From contig JAMZAV010000968.1 in the NCBI GenBank assembly GCA_024449915.1, forward strand, positions 62,001 through 126,000: a DNA stretch of 64,000 nucleotides. The letters run 5' to 3'. Origin of the DNA: Sweltsa coloradensis. Lineage: Eukaryota > Arthropoda > Insecta > Plecoptera > Chloroperlidae. Both the position numbers and the translations under genes were made by a program. The stretch's first letter is position 1; the number at the start of each line of letters is the position of its first letter. Below, one piece after another: positions 46,706-59,148 of this stretch. Under the pieces are notes generated by a model that saw only the letters and a list, made by a program, of their open reading frames with translations, was not told the DNA's origin and did not search any database.

Positions 46706-46972
46706 GGTCATATTTTGTTTCTATCATTTTGTATTCTTGCCTGGCATTAAATAGAATTATGACTCTTACAATTAACTGCCCTCGCTCGGTCACCAAAACA
46801 ACATAGACATAACAATAACATACAATAACAATAACAACTTCCAACATCTTAACATTTTCTTTTCATTTCAATATGATAATATTATACACTTATATTCATT
46901 CATACATATTATGTTTAACCTTGATTTATAATGACGCTGTTACAATTATTATAGACAGAAATTATTAAAGTG

Positions 46973-47044
46973 CTTCTATACTGGGGATTGAACCCGGGAC
47001 CTCGGCATGTCCGGGCCGATGTTTACAAACTGAACTATACGAAG
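46973..47044 (-). repeat. tRNA-like segment, 72 nt (tRNA pseudogene or SINE head)
   Basis: On the minus strand there is a D-arm-like GTTCAGTTTGTAAAC, an anticodon-stem-like TCGGC...GCCGA around an 8-nt loop, and a T-arm CCGGGTTCAATCCCCAG. The outer ends CTTC and GAAG pair, but the rest of the acceptor stem does not. The 8-nt loop and mismatches argue against a functional tRNA. Confidence 0.45.
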
Positions 47045-47349
47045 AAAACATATCAAATTCTGTTTATTTCTTGGTTTGTCAACAAATTTCACTTTAAACA
47101 GGCTAAAGAAAGCCTGGCAAAGCAATGATCTTATCACTTTGGTTTGAATTCTTTGATTTTGTTTATTATTATCTCCCGCTTATTAGCTTTAAATATTTGC
47201 TTGCTGTGTCCAAGGTGTGTCTTTAAAAAATGTTAATCTTGTACAATGTGAATGTTCAATGTGTACAAAAACAAAGAGTTATTAATACAAATTAATAAAG
47301 ATTTTATAAAAAAAAGGATACATACGAAATCAATACAACAAATTAATGC

Positions 47350-47405
47350 AATCCCCGGTGGAGGCACTTTTTAATTTCTGTCAATAATACCATCACATTT
47401 GTATA
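47350..47405 (+). repeat. Short dispersed repeat F, copy 2
   Basis: ATCCCCGGTGGAGGCACTTT and ATTTCTGTCAATAATACCA match 19481-19540 with a few changes. It lies just left of a family A element. Confidence 0.6.
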
Positions 47406-47420
47406 CGTATTTTGTAATTA

Positions 47421-47858
47421 TTGGATGAGCGAAGCGAAGACTTCAATTTCACTGACCCCTAAAAAAATTTAGCTCCAATGTTTTTTTTTTGTCTTTTTGT
47501 TCGCACGCTACCGGTCAAACGGCATATGCGATCTTGATGAAAATTTGAGGGGACATTCGAAATCTCTGAACTTAGACCTGCCACGTTATGAGTACAATCG
47601 AAGAAATATTTCTCGTAAATGTCGTACTTTTACGATTTTTTTCGATTTTTAGTGCGAAATTTTCGTGAGAATAAAGATTTTAATATGAGTTTTTTTTTAT
47701 GTTTATAATAACAATTAACAAGTCACAATATAAACTTGACAACAATCACCTACAATGCATTCAAAAAGCACTTGCAAAGGAAAAGTGGTCTTACGCAAAC
47801 TAAAAACTTACAAAAAAGCTCATCCATCAACGCGGCGGGACTTAAGCGTTTTCCTAGT
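47421..47858 (+). repeat. Family A Helitron-like element with the internal module deleted
   Basis: Intact start (TTGGATGAGCGAAGCG), core (CATTCGAAATCTCTGAACTT) and 3' tip (GCGTTTTCCTAGT), but the GGGTGGGGCTACAACG module is missing: TTTTCGTGAGAATAAAGATT joins its two flanks. This gives a short (438-bp) derivative and shows which parts are dispensable. Confidence 0.88.
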
Positions 47859-50116
47859 ATTAATCGCTATTTGTTAAATTCCTCACACGACAAAGAACAA
47901 AATCATTATTCATCAGCGCTCCTGATTGCTTATATCCAAAACACGAGCAATAATATGATAAGTCATCACAGCCACAAATCCATTATTTTGCAGTCTATAA
48001 AACAACATCGTGTTTTGTTACCAAATTAATATTAACTTTCTGTTTTATTGCAAGAGGCGCCGCGTAGTACCAAATAGATAACGTAGGCCTACTACTACGC
48101 CATTTGTTTATTACACACACGTTTCGCGTTTATATTCTCATTATGTTGTACAAAAAAAAAGTTTATTTATTTTTTATTTTATATGCCTATCCTGTTCTGT
48201 TATGTAACTATAACAGCGACGCAACAATAACAAATTAATGTTTGGATACTAAGAAAATAATAATTGTAATGGTATTTCCCTGACCTATCTATCTCCTACA
48301 AAGGGAAATAAATGGAACAACATTAATCATTTCTTAGCATTCGGAAGGCTTCTAGCTCGAGTCCTGACTGAAGGTATAGGTTTTCCTAAAGTAATAAAAT
48401 CTCAGACGTACTCTGATAGTGAGTGTTACTTATTTTAGTCATGAGGTACTAATTGATGATGTTTTTAACGATTATAAAACCTTAACACCCGCAAGACCTT
48501 GTAAGTTACCTGGAAGGATTGCACACAATGTTGGTGGATGTATGTATGTATACCTTACATCTGCAAAATACGAATTGAAATGTCTTTCTGGCAAATTTTC
48601 AAACTAAAGTCGGCTTTGTATCAACATTTAGAAAAAATGTTTTTACAAATATTTTCTTCTTGATTGTTATGTGGATTGTTATCTGTGTGGTTGTGTGAAA
48701 TGTGTATTTTATTGTGTTGCACGGAATAATCTTGCTACGTGCAACCCAGCCGAATAGTGCAGAGACGCTGGCCGCCTGGATGACTAGAGGATGGCTAATA
48801 ATAGCTCGACAACACTGCTATCACGTGCTGTCATAGAGTTTATCACAACATCCCCAGGGCCGACGGCAAATACATCTAAATAAAAACGCCTAAAGCTAGG
48901 TATTCGCACGTCGTCTCGTTGGACTTGGCTTTGTATTACAAGATCTCGAGCTTACGTAAACACAACAACATTCAGGGAATTGTGTTTACTGAAAGCAAAG
49001 GTTTCAAAGCGACATTCGACAAACAAGTTACTTAATTATCCATGGATTACGGAGTTTACTTTGAATGTTACTTGACCAGATAAACTTTGTTTTATTGTGC
49101 CCCCTAAATATTACCCATCACTAGTTACACGGGTTTTATTTAGATTTGGTAGGAAAAAATAAACGCGAAATTATAAAGACCTGTGTATTTGACATGAGGC
49201 ATAACCATTTATACGCGGTAGCTTTTGTTCGCCATCTATGAACGGAACAGGTGAAATTCTAATTCCATGCATGCAAACATCTTATTGCTGTCATGGTATT
49301 ATCGCAAAGAAAGCGTTTGTTGTTCTAAATTGTAATGCTATTGTGTTTCTAGATACCACGATATAAGTGAAACATTTGGGCTGAGCTGAGCAGCACGGGG
49401 TTAATATTATGTGTATTAAACTAATTATTGTTGTAATTACCTAATAGGCCTACAGAATCCGAATCCACGTCGGTATGTTTTCGTACTTCTCTTTGCCCGC
49501 CTTCGATTACTTGATTTCATTTTAAGTTCTGTTCACTGAACATTTATTTAAATCAAACAAAATCTTATTTGAGTTCTTCCCAGTTCCTAGATCCTTGTAT
49601 ACGTGGGCGGCTAGGGGCTATACTATGTTAATCTCCCCGTTGCAAATTAGGCTGAATGCAGAGTCTCGGTTAACAGATCGTGGATTAGTAACAGAACAAA
49701 CTCCATACTCAGAGTGTGAAATGTATTTAGTGACGACTGGACTGACTGCCATTGTCAATGCAATTACATATTATCATACAACGTAGCTGTGTGAGTTGAC
49801 AATTGTGTGACTGACGGTCGGAGGATGAGTTAAACAGATTATATTTATTTATAACAACAGAACTCGACTAATTTATTTTTTAAACTATTTGAACAAATTG
49901 TTTAAAAATGAGTAACAACATAGAACGTCCAAACTGTAATTTTGTATATTCCCTGAATAGAGGGACAGTATCTTTTCGCCACTTCCTTCATAAAACATGT
50001 ATTTTTACCTTTTATACCACTCGAGGTTGCTGAGTATTAGGAAATTAAACATCAATGCAAATCAATAAATAGGTGACCACCGACAACAGTTCATTTCGTT
50101 TCAACGCTTGTATCCA
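47859..50116. other. Unique AT-rich sequence, no gene recognised
   Basis: Only a degenerate tRNA-tail-like piece near 48355 (CTCGAGTCCTG...GGTATAGGTTTT) resembles 61047-61080. Confidence 0.4.
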
Positions 50117-50315
50117 AACGTGTATTGCGGGCTTGTCAACTGCCTTTCTGCAGGCGTACCGTACGGTGGCGCAGGAGGCTTGTTGGGGAACTACTAGTAA
50201 CTAGGGGCTGTGAACGTTATAGCGCTGAGAACGTGTATTGCGGGCTTGTCAACTGCCTTTCTGCAGGCGTACCGTACGGTGGCGCAGGTGGCTTGTTGGG
50301 GAACTACTAGGGCTC
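50117..50315 (+). repeat. Dispersed repeat D, two tandem copies (113-bp period)
   Basis: Copy 1 at 50117-50214 and copy 2 at 50230-50315 share AACGTGTATTGCGGGCTTG, TTTCTGCAGGCGTACCG, TACGGTGGCGCAGG and TTGTTGGGGAACTACTAG almost without change. Each centre contains the palindrome ACCGTACGGT. The single copy at 3249 is more diverged. Confidence 0.92.
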
Positions 50316-52317
50316 TTTGTCAATATAACTTACCGTCGTCATTATCAACACAAAATAAATGAAAGTCCAAAAATAACATGACACAAAACTTATCTTTCTT
50401 TGTTAAAGTTGAATTTGGTTACATTTGCATAAAATTACACGAATATGTACCTGATGATTGTCTCACTTGATTAATTTGCGGATTTTAGTGCAACATTTGG
50501 GGATTTTTGGCGAATATTGTTCAACGTTGATAGCGACTAAATGCTAAATAAATCGTAGTGAAAAATACCGTTGATAAATTGCATATTACATATTGGCTCC
50601 GAGAACAGTTGTGTCGTAATTACACAGAAAGTCAGTTTGGTTGTGAGTGCGACGTGTGAAGAGCAAAATGCATCACGCTACCATCAATATTGTTTTTATT
50701 ATAAACGTTAATTAAAATGGATTCAGTTTAGGAGCGCGATGTTGCTTTGTTTCTTTCAGCTGATTGATCAGCCTCGTAGTAATGTGTGTTACTCGCTGAC
50801 AGGCGACTAGGAGCAGCGTGCACGTTGTTTTTCTTGACTCGCACTCATTTGCAAAGGAAAGGACTGGTCATGTGTTCTGTTCGTCTTACAGTCATATAAC
50901 GCGCACAGCATGATCAGATGCTATTGATTATAATTATGTTCGGCTACCTTATAGTTACTTAGATCTTGGTCGTTGAATGTGTGGTGTGGCTATCAATACA
51001 ATCTCCTAGTAAATACTGCGTAGAAGAACATAATATGCATGATTCGATGCATAAATGTAATTCGTAAATTTGATTATTATTAAGTTTCAAAAATATGTAT
51101 TATTAGTGCGTTGCCATGAATGTATTGATCTACCGTACGTTAATGCATCTCAACAACATTTGGGTGTATGAAGACAGGAGTTCCCAATATAGTGAGACCT
51201 ATGTTTAGAATCTTAACGTAATTTTGTATTTCCTTCAGTGTTCATGAAGTTGTATTTGTATTTGCGAAGAGTAGATGGACTGCGTGGTAGGCATAGATTT
51301 GTGATACAAAAACATGAACCACAAACCAGGAAACGAAAACATTTATGGTAAAACAAGACCAAGACTTATACTTATTTGCGCTCGTTCCGGATGTTTCGCT
51401 CAAATAATTATGCTAGTATTTTATCGCAACTCTCACTACTATGCTGAGGTAAGAGAATTAGGACGAATAAAGTAACTATAATATTATAAATTACATTTTT
51501 AAAACTTAAATCGAGAACATTTTTAAGATCAATATTTCCATTTTCTTCTTAGGTTCTTTGTGCTATCTTCCCCTATATTAAATTGATTTCCTTAAAATAA
51601 CAATTCATTAATAAAAATAACAAAATGATATCATGTTTAATTAATTGTTGTAGATAAAGAAGTAACTGTATCAAACAAATGCTACTACACTCATAACTTG
51701 TGGACTTGCAACCTCTTACTTCAAACCTTCCCGTGTACAAATAAAGATGCATACTTTAAAATTAGTTGGACGCAGCTGGATGACGTATGGATGACGTATG
51801 GAGCTATACAGCCACATGTATTTCATTCTGACAACAATATCGCTGACGAGACTATAGTTAGACGAGGGAGCGAAGCGACTGAGTCTTACCATTCAACATA
51901 AATGGGACTTAGCCTGTTTTTAATTTGTCAGTGAGTGAGTGAGTTCGCTCTAGAACGGAAATTTTAAACAGACATCAGTCTTTAGCGCGTGCACTTAACA
52001 ATTTGAGCAAAATCCGTTAAGATTTAAACTCGCAAGAAATAATAAATTAAAAATAGGTTTAGAATTTCACATTTAATTTGTCGACAATTTTTTTGTACAT
52101 GTTCAAATCATTTTTATCAAACCATGTTTGCATGCAGTGAACAAGGTGTATAGAATGTTGCACTCTCAAAGTTACCCAAGATTCCACTCTTATAGATTGA
52201 GTAATTCTTTCAATCATAATTCGTATTTCACACTGTGCACTGGCTATGTTTTCTATAGAAGTATTGTATGCATTTCAAAACATGTTCTATAATTTTACAG
52301 AAATAACTAAATCTATC
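50316..52317. other. Unique AT-rich sequence, no gene recognised
   Basis: About 2 kb with no exon I can support; GGATGACGTAT is duplicated at 51778-51799. Confidence 0.4.
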
Positions 52318-52384
52318 CCGACCGTTGATTGAACCCACGGGTTTCCGACATTCCGGGTATAAAGGCGCCTTAGCCAACTAGTTA
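52318..52384 (-). repeat. tRNA-like segment
   Basis: On the minus strand CTAGTTGGCTAAGGCGCC resembles the D-arm of long-variable-arm tRNAs, and CGTGGGTTCAATCAACGG resembles a T-arm with a B-box. The acceptor stem is not intact. Confidence 0.4.
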
Positions 52385-52388
52385 CTAG

Positions 52389-53080
52389 ACTAAGAAAACG
52401 CCAAAGTCGTTGTTAGATGAGTGAGCGAGTCATGTGTTGAGTAGCCGGGAACACTTGCATTCAAGTTGATTGATATAAGGTATAAATTATAGGGTTTGAG
52501 TTTAGTTGGTATTAGGGCGCGTCAACTGTAAGGTCATAATGCGCCATTGTAACCTATAATAGTCTAGGGAGGAAAGACCCATGTTGGATCCAGCCTTATG
52601 TAGGGAAGGAAATGGAATGTTACCGGGTACTCGTCAACGACTTTGGCGCTTTTCTACCACCACTGGCAATCCCCACAGATGGGACAAAGAAATCCCCGTG
52701 AGAAGAGGAATGGGGTAGGCGTACAACAGCGTTTTACCCTTGATCATCACTCTCGGACTCTCACAATTCACATACACATTATCATTGTACTCTATTCGAG
52801 AAATCCTCATTATCTTTGCCAGGAAAATGTATTACAAAATCCCATCTTATGTAAAAGAAAATCAAGATCAAGAACTTTATTTTCTCAAAGTCCCCCTTTC
52901 CTCCCCCTACCTGTGGCTGGTTCTGACCAGCATTGGACTTTCCTCCCACATCCCCTAGGCTAGAGTGGTGCATTAGGACCTAACGGTTAGCCTTAGATAG
53001 GGGGAGGAAGGGGAATGTTACCGGGTACTCAACACATGGCTCACTCACTCGTCTAACAACGACTTTGGCGTTTCCCTAAC
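52389..53080. repeat. Inverted composite of a third Helitron-like family with repeat C pieces
   Basis: The left end ACTAAGAAAACGCCAAAGTC with GTTGTTAGATGAGTGAG is repeated, inverted, at the right (CTCGTCTAACAACGACTTTG, GCGTTTCCCTAAC), with about 60 bp of similarity running into CATGTGTTGAGTA-CCGG. Both ends resemble the 3' tip of families A/B (AACG...CGTT hairpin, CTAGT-like end) facing outward. A third tip-like copy lies inside (52631-52658). Repeat C relatives occupy 52505-52640 (+) and 52838-52985 (-). Confidence 0.65.
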
Positions 53081-53111
53081 TCGATTTCATTCTGAATACG
53101 TTATTCACATT

Positions 53112-54062
53112 TTTGGATGAGCGTAGCGAGCGAAGCGAAGATTCCATTTCACTACACTGGAGAAAAAAAATCCGTATTTTTTTTTTATATATATTTGTGT
53201 GTTCGTTAACACGATTCCGACTAAACCGATACTCCAATTTCAATGAAATTTTCTGGAGACCTTTGAAATCTCTCAACTTAGATCTGCACGGTTCGAAAAA
53301 TTGATCGAAAAATTATTTCTCATGAAAATTGCAATTTTACGATTTTTTTTGATTTTCTTGTTTTTTTTTCTGTTTGTATTTTTGTGTGTTTGTTAACACG
53401 ATTCCGGCTAAACCGATACTCCAATTGTGATGAAATTTTCTGGAGGCCTTCAAATCTCTTGACTTAGAACGGCCACCTTTTTGGGCGCGATCGAAAACTT
53501 ATTTCTCATGAAAATCGCAATTTCACGATTTTTTTCGTTTTTATTTTTTGTTTTTGTTTGTATTTTTGTGTGTTTGTTAACACGATTCCGGCTAAACCGA
53601 TACTCCAATTGCAATGAAATTTTATGGAGGCCTTCGAAATCTCTGAACTTAAACCTGCCACGTTTTTGGGTACAATCGAAGAAATATTTCTCATGAATAT
53701 TGTACTTTCACGATTTAACCAAAAAAAAATTAATGCGATATTTTCGTGACATTTGGGCCGATTCTGACCAGACGGGTGGGGCTACAACGTTCATATTTTA
53801 CATGAACATTAAGGTTATGGTGATGTATTGCTTTCTGAAAGAAAAAAATTGAAAAAGTTAGCTAGAATCCATGGAATAAAGGTTTTAATATGAGTTTTTT
53901 TTAGGTTTATAATAACAATTAACAAGTAACAATAGAAACTTGACAACAATCACCTACAATGCATTTAAAAAGCACTTGCAAAGTAAAAGTGGTCCTACGC
54001 AAACTAAAAACTGACAAAAACGCTCATCCATCAACGCGGCGGGACTTAAGCGTTTTCCTAGT
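53112..54062 (+). repeat. Chimeric Helitron-like element: family B 5' end, family A 3' end
   Basis: Begins with the B-type start TTGGATGAGCGTAGCGAGCG and TTCCATTTCACTACACTGG. A module with GTTAACACGATTCC, CTAAACCGATACTCCAATT and GGAGRCCTTYGAAATCTCT then occurs three times (about 53200, 53390 and 53575). After the third core the sequence switches to family A (GGGTACAATCGAAGAAATAT, GACGGGTGGGGCTACAACG, ...GCGTTTTCCTAGT). Confidence 0.88.
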
Positions 54063-55203
54063 TGTAATAATTACGGGGGAAACGAGCCACTGACGTCACT
54101 GTTACGAATCGGCCAATAAGGTTATGTCAAACAATGATACTATAACTTAACTGTGTTATCTAGTATAGGTTGTAGTTATTCATTGATCCAAATACATTAA
54201 ACAGCTTTGAGCATTTTTCAACAATGCTCTATCGTGCTCTAGACCCAAATCTTGACGTCACGTGCTGTTTGCGCGAGAAAAAAAATACTACAAACTTTGT
54301 GCCTCAACATAATTTAAAATATTTACTTTAAATTGGTTTTAATTGCAGTAATGGTGTCTTTGAGGGATTTTCTATCCATTTCTTACACCCACGTCAATAT
54401 TTGGACTTGGTGACCATTCCCTATTACGTCAATTTTAGTATATAATTTTACTATAACCATAACAATTTGTACAATGTTCTTATCCAAAAAGGTGTAATAA
54501 AACTTTAAAATGCCCTGGTTTTATGTTTTAGAAATTATAAGTATAGAGCTGGTTACGCTCGACGGTCGGCCTATGCTTTCTATCCATGGCATATCGTATA
54601 TTGTGTACTTTACCCATTAACCTAGGTGATAAAATCAACTGCCAACATGATTTAATTTAGCTGTTTATTTATAATGGGGAAATAAAACAAGTATGAACGC
54701 GGTTAAAGGTCGGAGACTGACAGCCTAATCGACCTTCAGCGTGTGCAGAGTGCACGTATACGCGTGTTCGCAGACGAGGCTCGATGCCGCAGATCGCGAT
54801 ATACAAACTGTTTTTATGTGTACAAATCTATAGACTCTTGTCAGTTTGGGTTTCGCTCTCTGTAGATAGCTGTCTGCGCTTCATGTACGGCAACGGGAAA
54901 TAATGCCATACACACAATAATAACTGATTCGGTCGTGTTTTGTGGTACCTCATTATAAATACCTCAAAAACAATCCAGCAGAACAATTCAACAAAAAAGC
55001 TAGCAACACAACTTCATACCATTGGGTAAAAGTTGTCACAAAACTTTCACTAATAATTAATTGCGTTTTTGTCTTGTTGATAACGATATTTTTATTTATT
55101 GCAGTTCCCTTGATAATCGCGACTAAAAATGTGCCAATGTTACGGAACATCTTGGTTTTTGAAAGTAGAAGTCGAGCGCCTCTTAAATGTTCCTTTTTAA
55201 TGT
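54063..55203. other. Unique sequence, no gene recognised
   Basis: A CpG-richer patch lies at 54735-54800 (GTATACGCGTGTTCGCAGAC). ORF 54942-55238 (+) includes a hydrophobic run but no domain I recognise. Confidence 0.35.
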
Positions 55204-55264
55204 ATTTTTTTTTTATTTATTTATTTATTCTTTATTGACAACGGGACGAGTGTCCCACAAGTGA
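55204..55264 (-). mobile_element. 3' terminus of a non-LTR retrotransposon
   Basis: On the minus strand CACTTGTGGGACACTCGTCC is followed by GTTGTCAATAAAGAATAAAT and an AAAT/poly-A tail. A polyadenylation-type AATAAA directly before a simple A-rich tail is typical of LINE 3' ends. How far the element extends to the right is unclear. Confidence 0.6.
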
Positions 55265-56305
55265 GTTAAAGGGTGTTGATTTTTTTATTTTAATATTAAA
55301 TATGCGTTGTAGTAAGTTGACGTCGGGGTCTGATGAAGCTGTTAGACGGGAGTGTAAAGTCTGAACACTTTCATTCGTATTCCGTAATGTGTAACATGTA
55401 TGTAACACATGTGGGCGCCTCGCGCGATGCGTTTTTTGTCTCTACAGCAACGCCCTCATTTCATTAGTGACTTCTTATCATAACCCCAACACTACACACT
55501 CGGATACAATTCACCCCCCGGGAACTGACACGTGACAACATAAACCGGTGGTCTCGTCCTGTATCAAGTTACTAGAATTTCATACTAAAAATATATAATA
55601 GGATATTAAAATAAAATGGCTACGAGTTCGGTTGGTAACGGGCCACTTTGATGGTGTATAAACCTTTGCGCAACAGCTAAAAGAATGATCAGTGATCGCT
55701 TATAACGCACGGTTAGAGAGATTATATTAATAGCAGTGTAAAAAACAGAAAAGGTGATCAACCATGGTAGGATAGGCTTACGTCTACAAATTTCAGTGTG
55801 GGCCCTATAAGTGTATTTTCACTTTCAGTGTATGTTTAAGTTAGATTTAGGTACATTATTATCCATCTCTGAAGTTGAATTGTTTTACTTTTAGTCATTT
55901 TCACGAAAAAAAAATTATAAATGAACCACTAAATTCAATTGCAAAATGATATAGCTCTCACGGTTCACAACTTAATTTACGACTAAAGCACATCAGGCAA
56001 GCCTAAAAAGCACAATAGCTAATTACGAGCATGCTAGACTCATTACTCAAAGCAGTTTTGGTCAGTTTGAACTCGGATGCTTTTCATTCGAGAAACATGA
56101 GACGGAAAACATATTTGAATAAGTTATCAACTTGTAAGTTGAATGACCAGGTTTTAATGAGGCACCCATGGAATTAGTCTTGGTCATTTGGAAGCTGTCG
56201 ATTGTCCTGCGGGGTTGTGGTTTGAACAATCACACATTAGAAATTAGAATGTGGTTTGTCACGATCAGAAGAAATTTTCAAAATGTGATAAATAAAATAA
56301 AAAAT
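55265..56305. other. No gene recognised
   Basis: AT-rich sequence; some of the left part may belong to the LINE whose tail ends at 55204. Confidence 0.35.
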
Positions 56306-56530
56306 AGTTTCCAAAGTTTGAGTAAGATATGATTACTTGAAATCTTCCATGTTAGCGACGTAGACTATGTCTTTGTAGACAACCTTCCAAAGATTCATTT
56401 TTTATTTTGATAGAAATTGGTGGTCAAAAACACATCCAGAATGTATGTGGGAATTCGTTGGATTAGGTTAGGCGATCAGACTAGTTTTAAATGGACATCG
56501 TAAGAAAAGTTCGCCTGAGCTCATCCATGC
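56306..56530 (+). repeat. Diverged dispersed repeat G, copy 2
   Basis: AGTTTCCAAAG, GAAATTGGTGGTCAAAAA, GAATGTATGTGGGAATT and AGTTTTAAAT line up with 32061-32290. Confidence 0.5.
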
Positions 56531-57537
56531 AACCGTGAGGCCTGCCACATGCAGCAATACACTATACTGTACAATAAACGACAATCCTTGTTGCGATATA
56601 CTTTAGAAAAGCGCCATATTGAAATGCACCTCCAACCTATTTTCCAAAAAGAAAATGTCAATATTGTAATAAATCATATTTGTGGGGTCTGCCACATTGA
56701 TCCATGTGGCACCAAAGTGGGTATCATAGTTTTTCGTTGCAAATAGAAACAGTTTTAAAAACAAAATGCATTTTCAATTTTGATAGTCTGCACTCTTTCA
56801 AACTCAGAAGTGACAACACTTTAATTAAAGAAAAAACTGTGACACTTAATTCAACACCTTGAAACTCAATGTAAATCATGTATTTTATTTAAACATTTTG
56901 TTGTTGTTTTGTTGTTAGGCAATAGCTTGTTATTGCTTGGTTAGGGTCTAAAGAACCTCGGTTTCACACATGATGTTAATCTTCCTTCCTTTCTTCAATG
57001 TATCAACTACAAGTATATTTCATGCTTGATATTAGCCTATTGTTAGGTACCGTACAAGGAAGTAGTATTGCATTATGTCTCATCCCACACTCCTAGTGCT
57101 GCACGGCCACTAGGGCACATCGTGTTGCAACGCAGCAATCGGAAACGTCGTGACATCGCGTTCTCTTCTTGTTCCAAAACCAACCCACGCGACTATTTGC
57201 ACCTAGTTTCAACCAAAGACATTGGAATAGTATATACTGTAGTTTCAACACGGTTTACAGGATTTATTCTACACGAAGTTTGCATTATCGATAACTTCTA
57301 TGTTAGCACACTATATTGTTTTACACCCTTCGGGAACAAATTCTCAAGTTAAAACGGCAAGTTTGCAAATTGTATAGCTTCCCCACTTTTGATATTGATT
57401 TAAGGAGTGTTTCGCGCACCTCTGTTTACACTTTACTCCCTAATTATTACAACCATTTGTTCCGTATATATAAGATATATTCAAATTGGTGTCGGTTAAT
57501 TAATGTAACATGCTAGGCATTATAATGCTGACAGCCA

Positions 57538-57590
57538 TGGGCGCCCGCAGGAATTTTGGCAGGGGGGGGGGGGGCAAAATTTACAATTTG
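57538..57590 (+). mobile_element. Solo terminus of a GC-rich DNA element
   Basis: CCATGGGCGCCCGCAGGAAT, then a G-run of about 13, resembles ends of cut-and-paste elements that start with GGGCGCCCGCAGG. No matching inverted end was found downstream. Confidence 0.35.
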
Positions 57591-57696
57591 TTCTTTCGTT
57601 AAAAATTTTGACCACGTATTTAGAATGCGTTTGGTGGGTTTAAAAAAAGTAGTGGGCTTAATACAATACACCGAAATTATGTAATTTTTGTGCAGT

Positions 57697-57718
57697 CGAT
57701 ACTCGATACTCGATACTC
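57697..57718. repeat. GATACTC short tandem repeat
   Basis: Three perfect 7-bp units plus a partial one. Confidence 0.9.
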
Positions 57719-57719
57719 G

Positions 57720-59148
57720 AAACTAGAAAACCACCAAAAGGAATCGAAACCTTCTTGTAGGCTACTATCGACACGCTACTATCTCTCGGGTCACACCGCG
57801 CGTGCAACCAAGCAAGCGTCGCGTCGCGTCTCGTTTCTTACACGTGGCTCTAGGCTTACGTATTTAAATGTACACGATATCCCATTGTTTGATTTCATTT
57901 TCATACTATAAATTCAATGCGTTGGTAATTAAATCTTATGCCAACTGTAATTATATACGAGTATTGTAGTCGAGGTGCAGCCGCAAATATCGGAGTAATC
58001 ACGTATTGAACCTTGCGATATTTGTTATCAGTCTTGTGAAATATTGATGTAGCACTAGCGCATCTTGCTTTCTATATATCACTCGGAAGAGTGCTGCTTT
58101 CAGCGCTGTTTTCTTTGGGGACGACAGCAATAGATAACCGTACTTTTGATCTGAATGTACATTCAATAGAAATCGACTATCAAGAAAATGACCTATTTTG
58201 TGTATATTTTTTCCCTCAATAATATCACGATTAAAACAGTTGGCAAATCACTGGCAACATTTACATTTCGAACAGTGTTCGGCTATCTATAAACCGTATC
58301 ATAAATAGATATTAAATTACGTTAGCAAACTAACAATGCTCGGCCAAGTATAATTAGTTTTTTTTCATAAATTAAGGAATAAAATAATTTAGCAATCGTT
58401 GATCTTCACCTCGCATGCGGTAATGGTGTACCGTGAATGTGTGATAATTGTTATGCAGACTCGCGATATGTTTTAGTACGAGGGTTCCCCTCCCTCTTCT
58501 TGTTCTTTAAGTTTAATTATTATTTATTTTATTTTATTGAATTCTTAAGCGATCATGTCGGATCTGATGTCCCGCCATGTTTGTAGGTCAAGCGCGTGGT
58601 GTGGAGACTTTCGGTGTTGATCGCTTTGAATTAATGCAGAGTGCAATTACCATACAAAGCTTCGTGCGACTGAAAGGATATGTTCTAGGCCCGCGTTACA
58701 CCAGCGGAAGGTGGAAAGTGATTCCACATATATCTTGTGTGTCAGACTTCAAAACTCACAACAGCACAACATACGACAGATGAAAAATATGAGCTGGAAA
58801 CTAGTTCACAAAGTTGTACCTGTAAGTGCATCAATAAGGTGTTGTACACTGTACTGCAGCAATTTTACAAATTTGAGCAATTATGTCCTCTCTCTCTTTC
58901 TCTACTCTGTAACATTTCCCCATGGCGGCCGAGCTTCTTTGTATGGCTTTACCACTCACTGGAACGAGCAAGTTTTAAGTCCCTACTCGTACGAATATTG
59001 CACTTAAAAGGCATCGTTCTTAGCAATCAATCTTGGACTGGTAACATCATGGAGAACACGATATATTTAAACCCTAGTTCTAATTTAAATACTACACACT
59101 ATACACAACGGCCATGGCCCAACCATTGAGACTGTTGTATTTTAGATT
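57720..59148. other. No gene established
   Basis: ATG-containing frames at 58577-58783 and 58737-59129 are open. A splice-acceptor-like TGTTTGTAG precedes the former, but no domain is recognisable in either. Confidence 0.35.
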
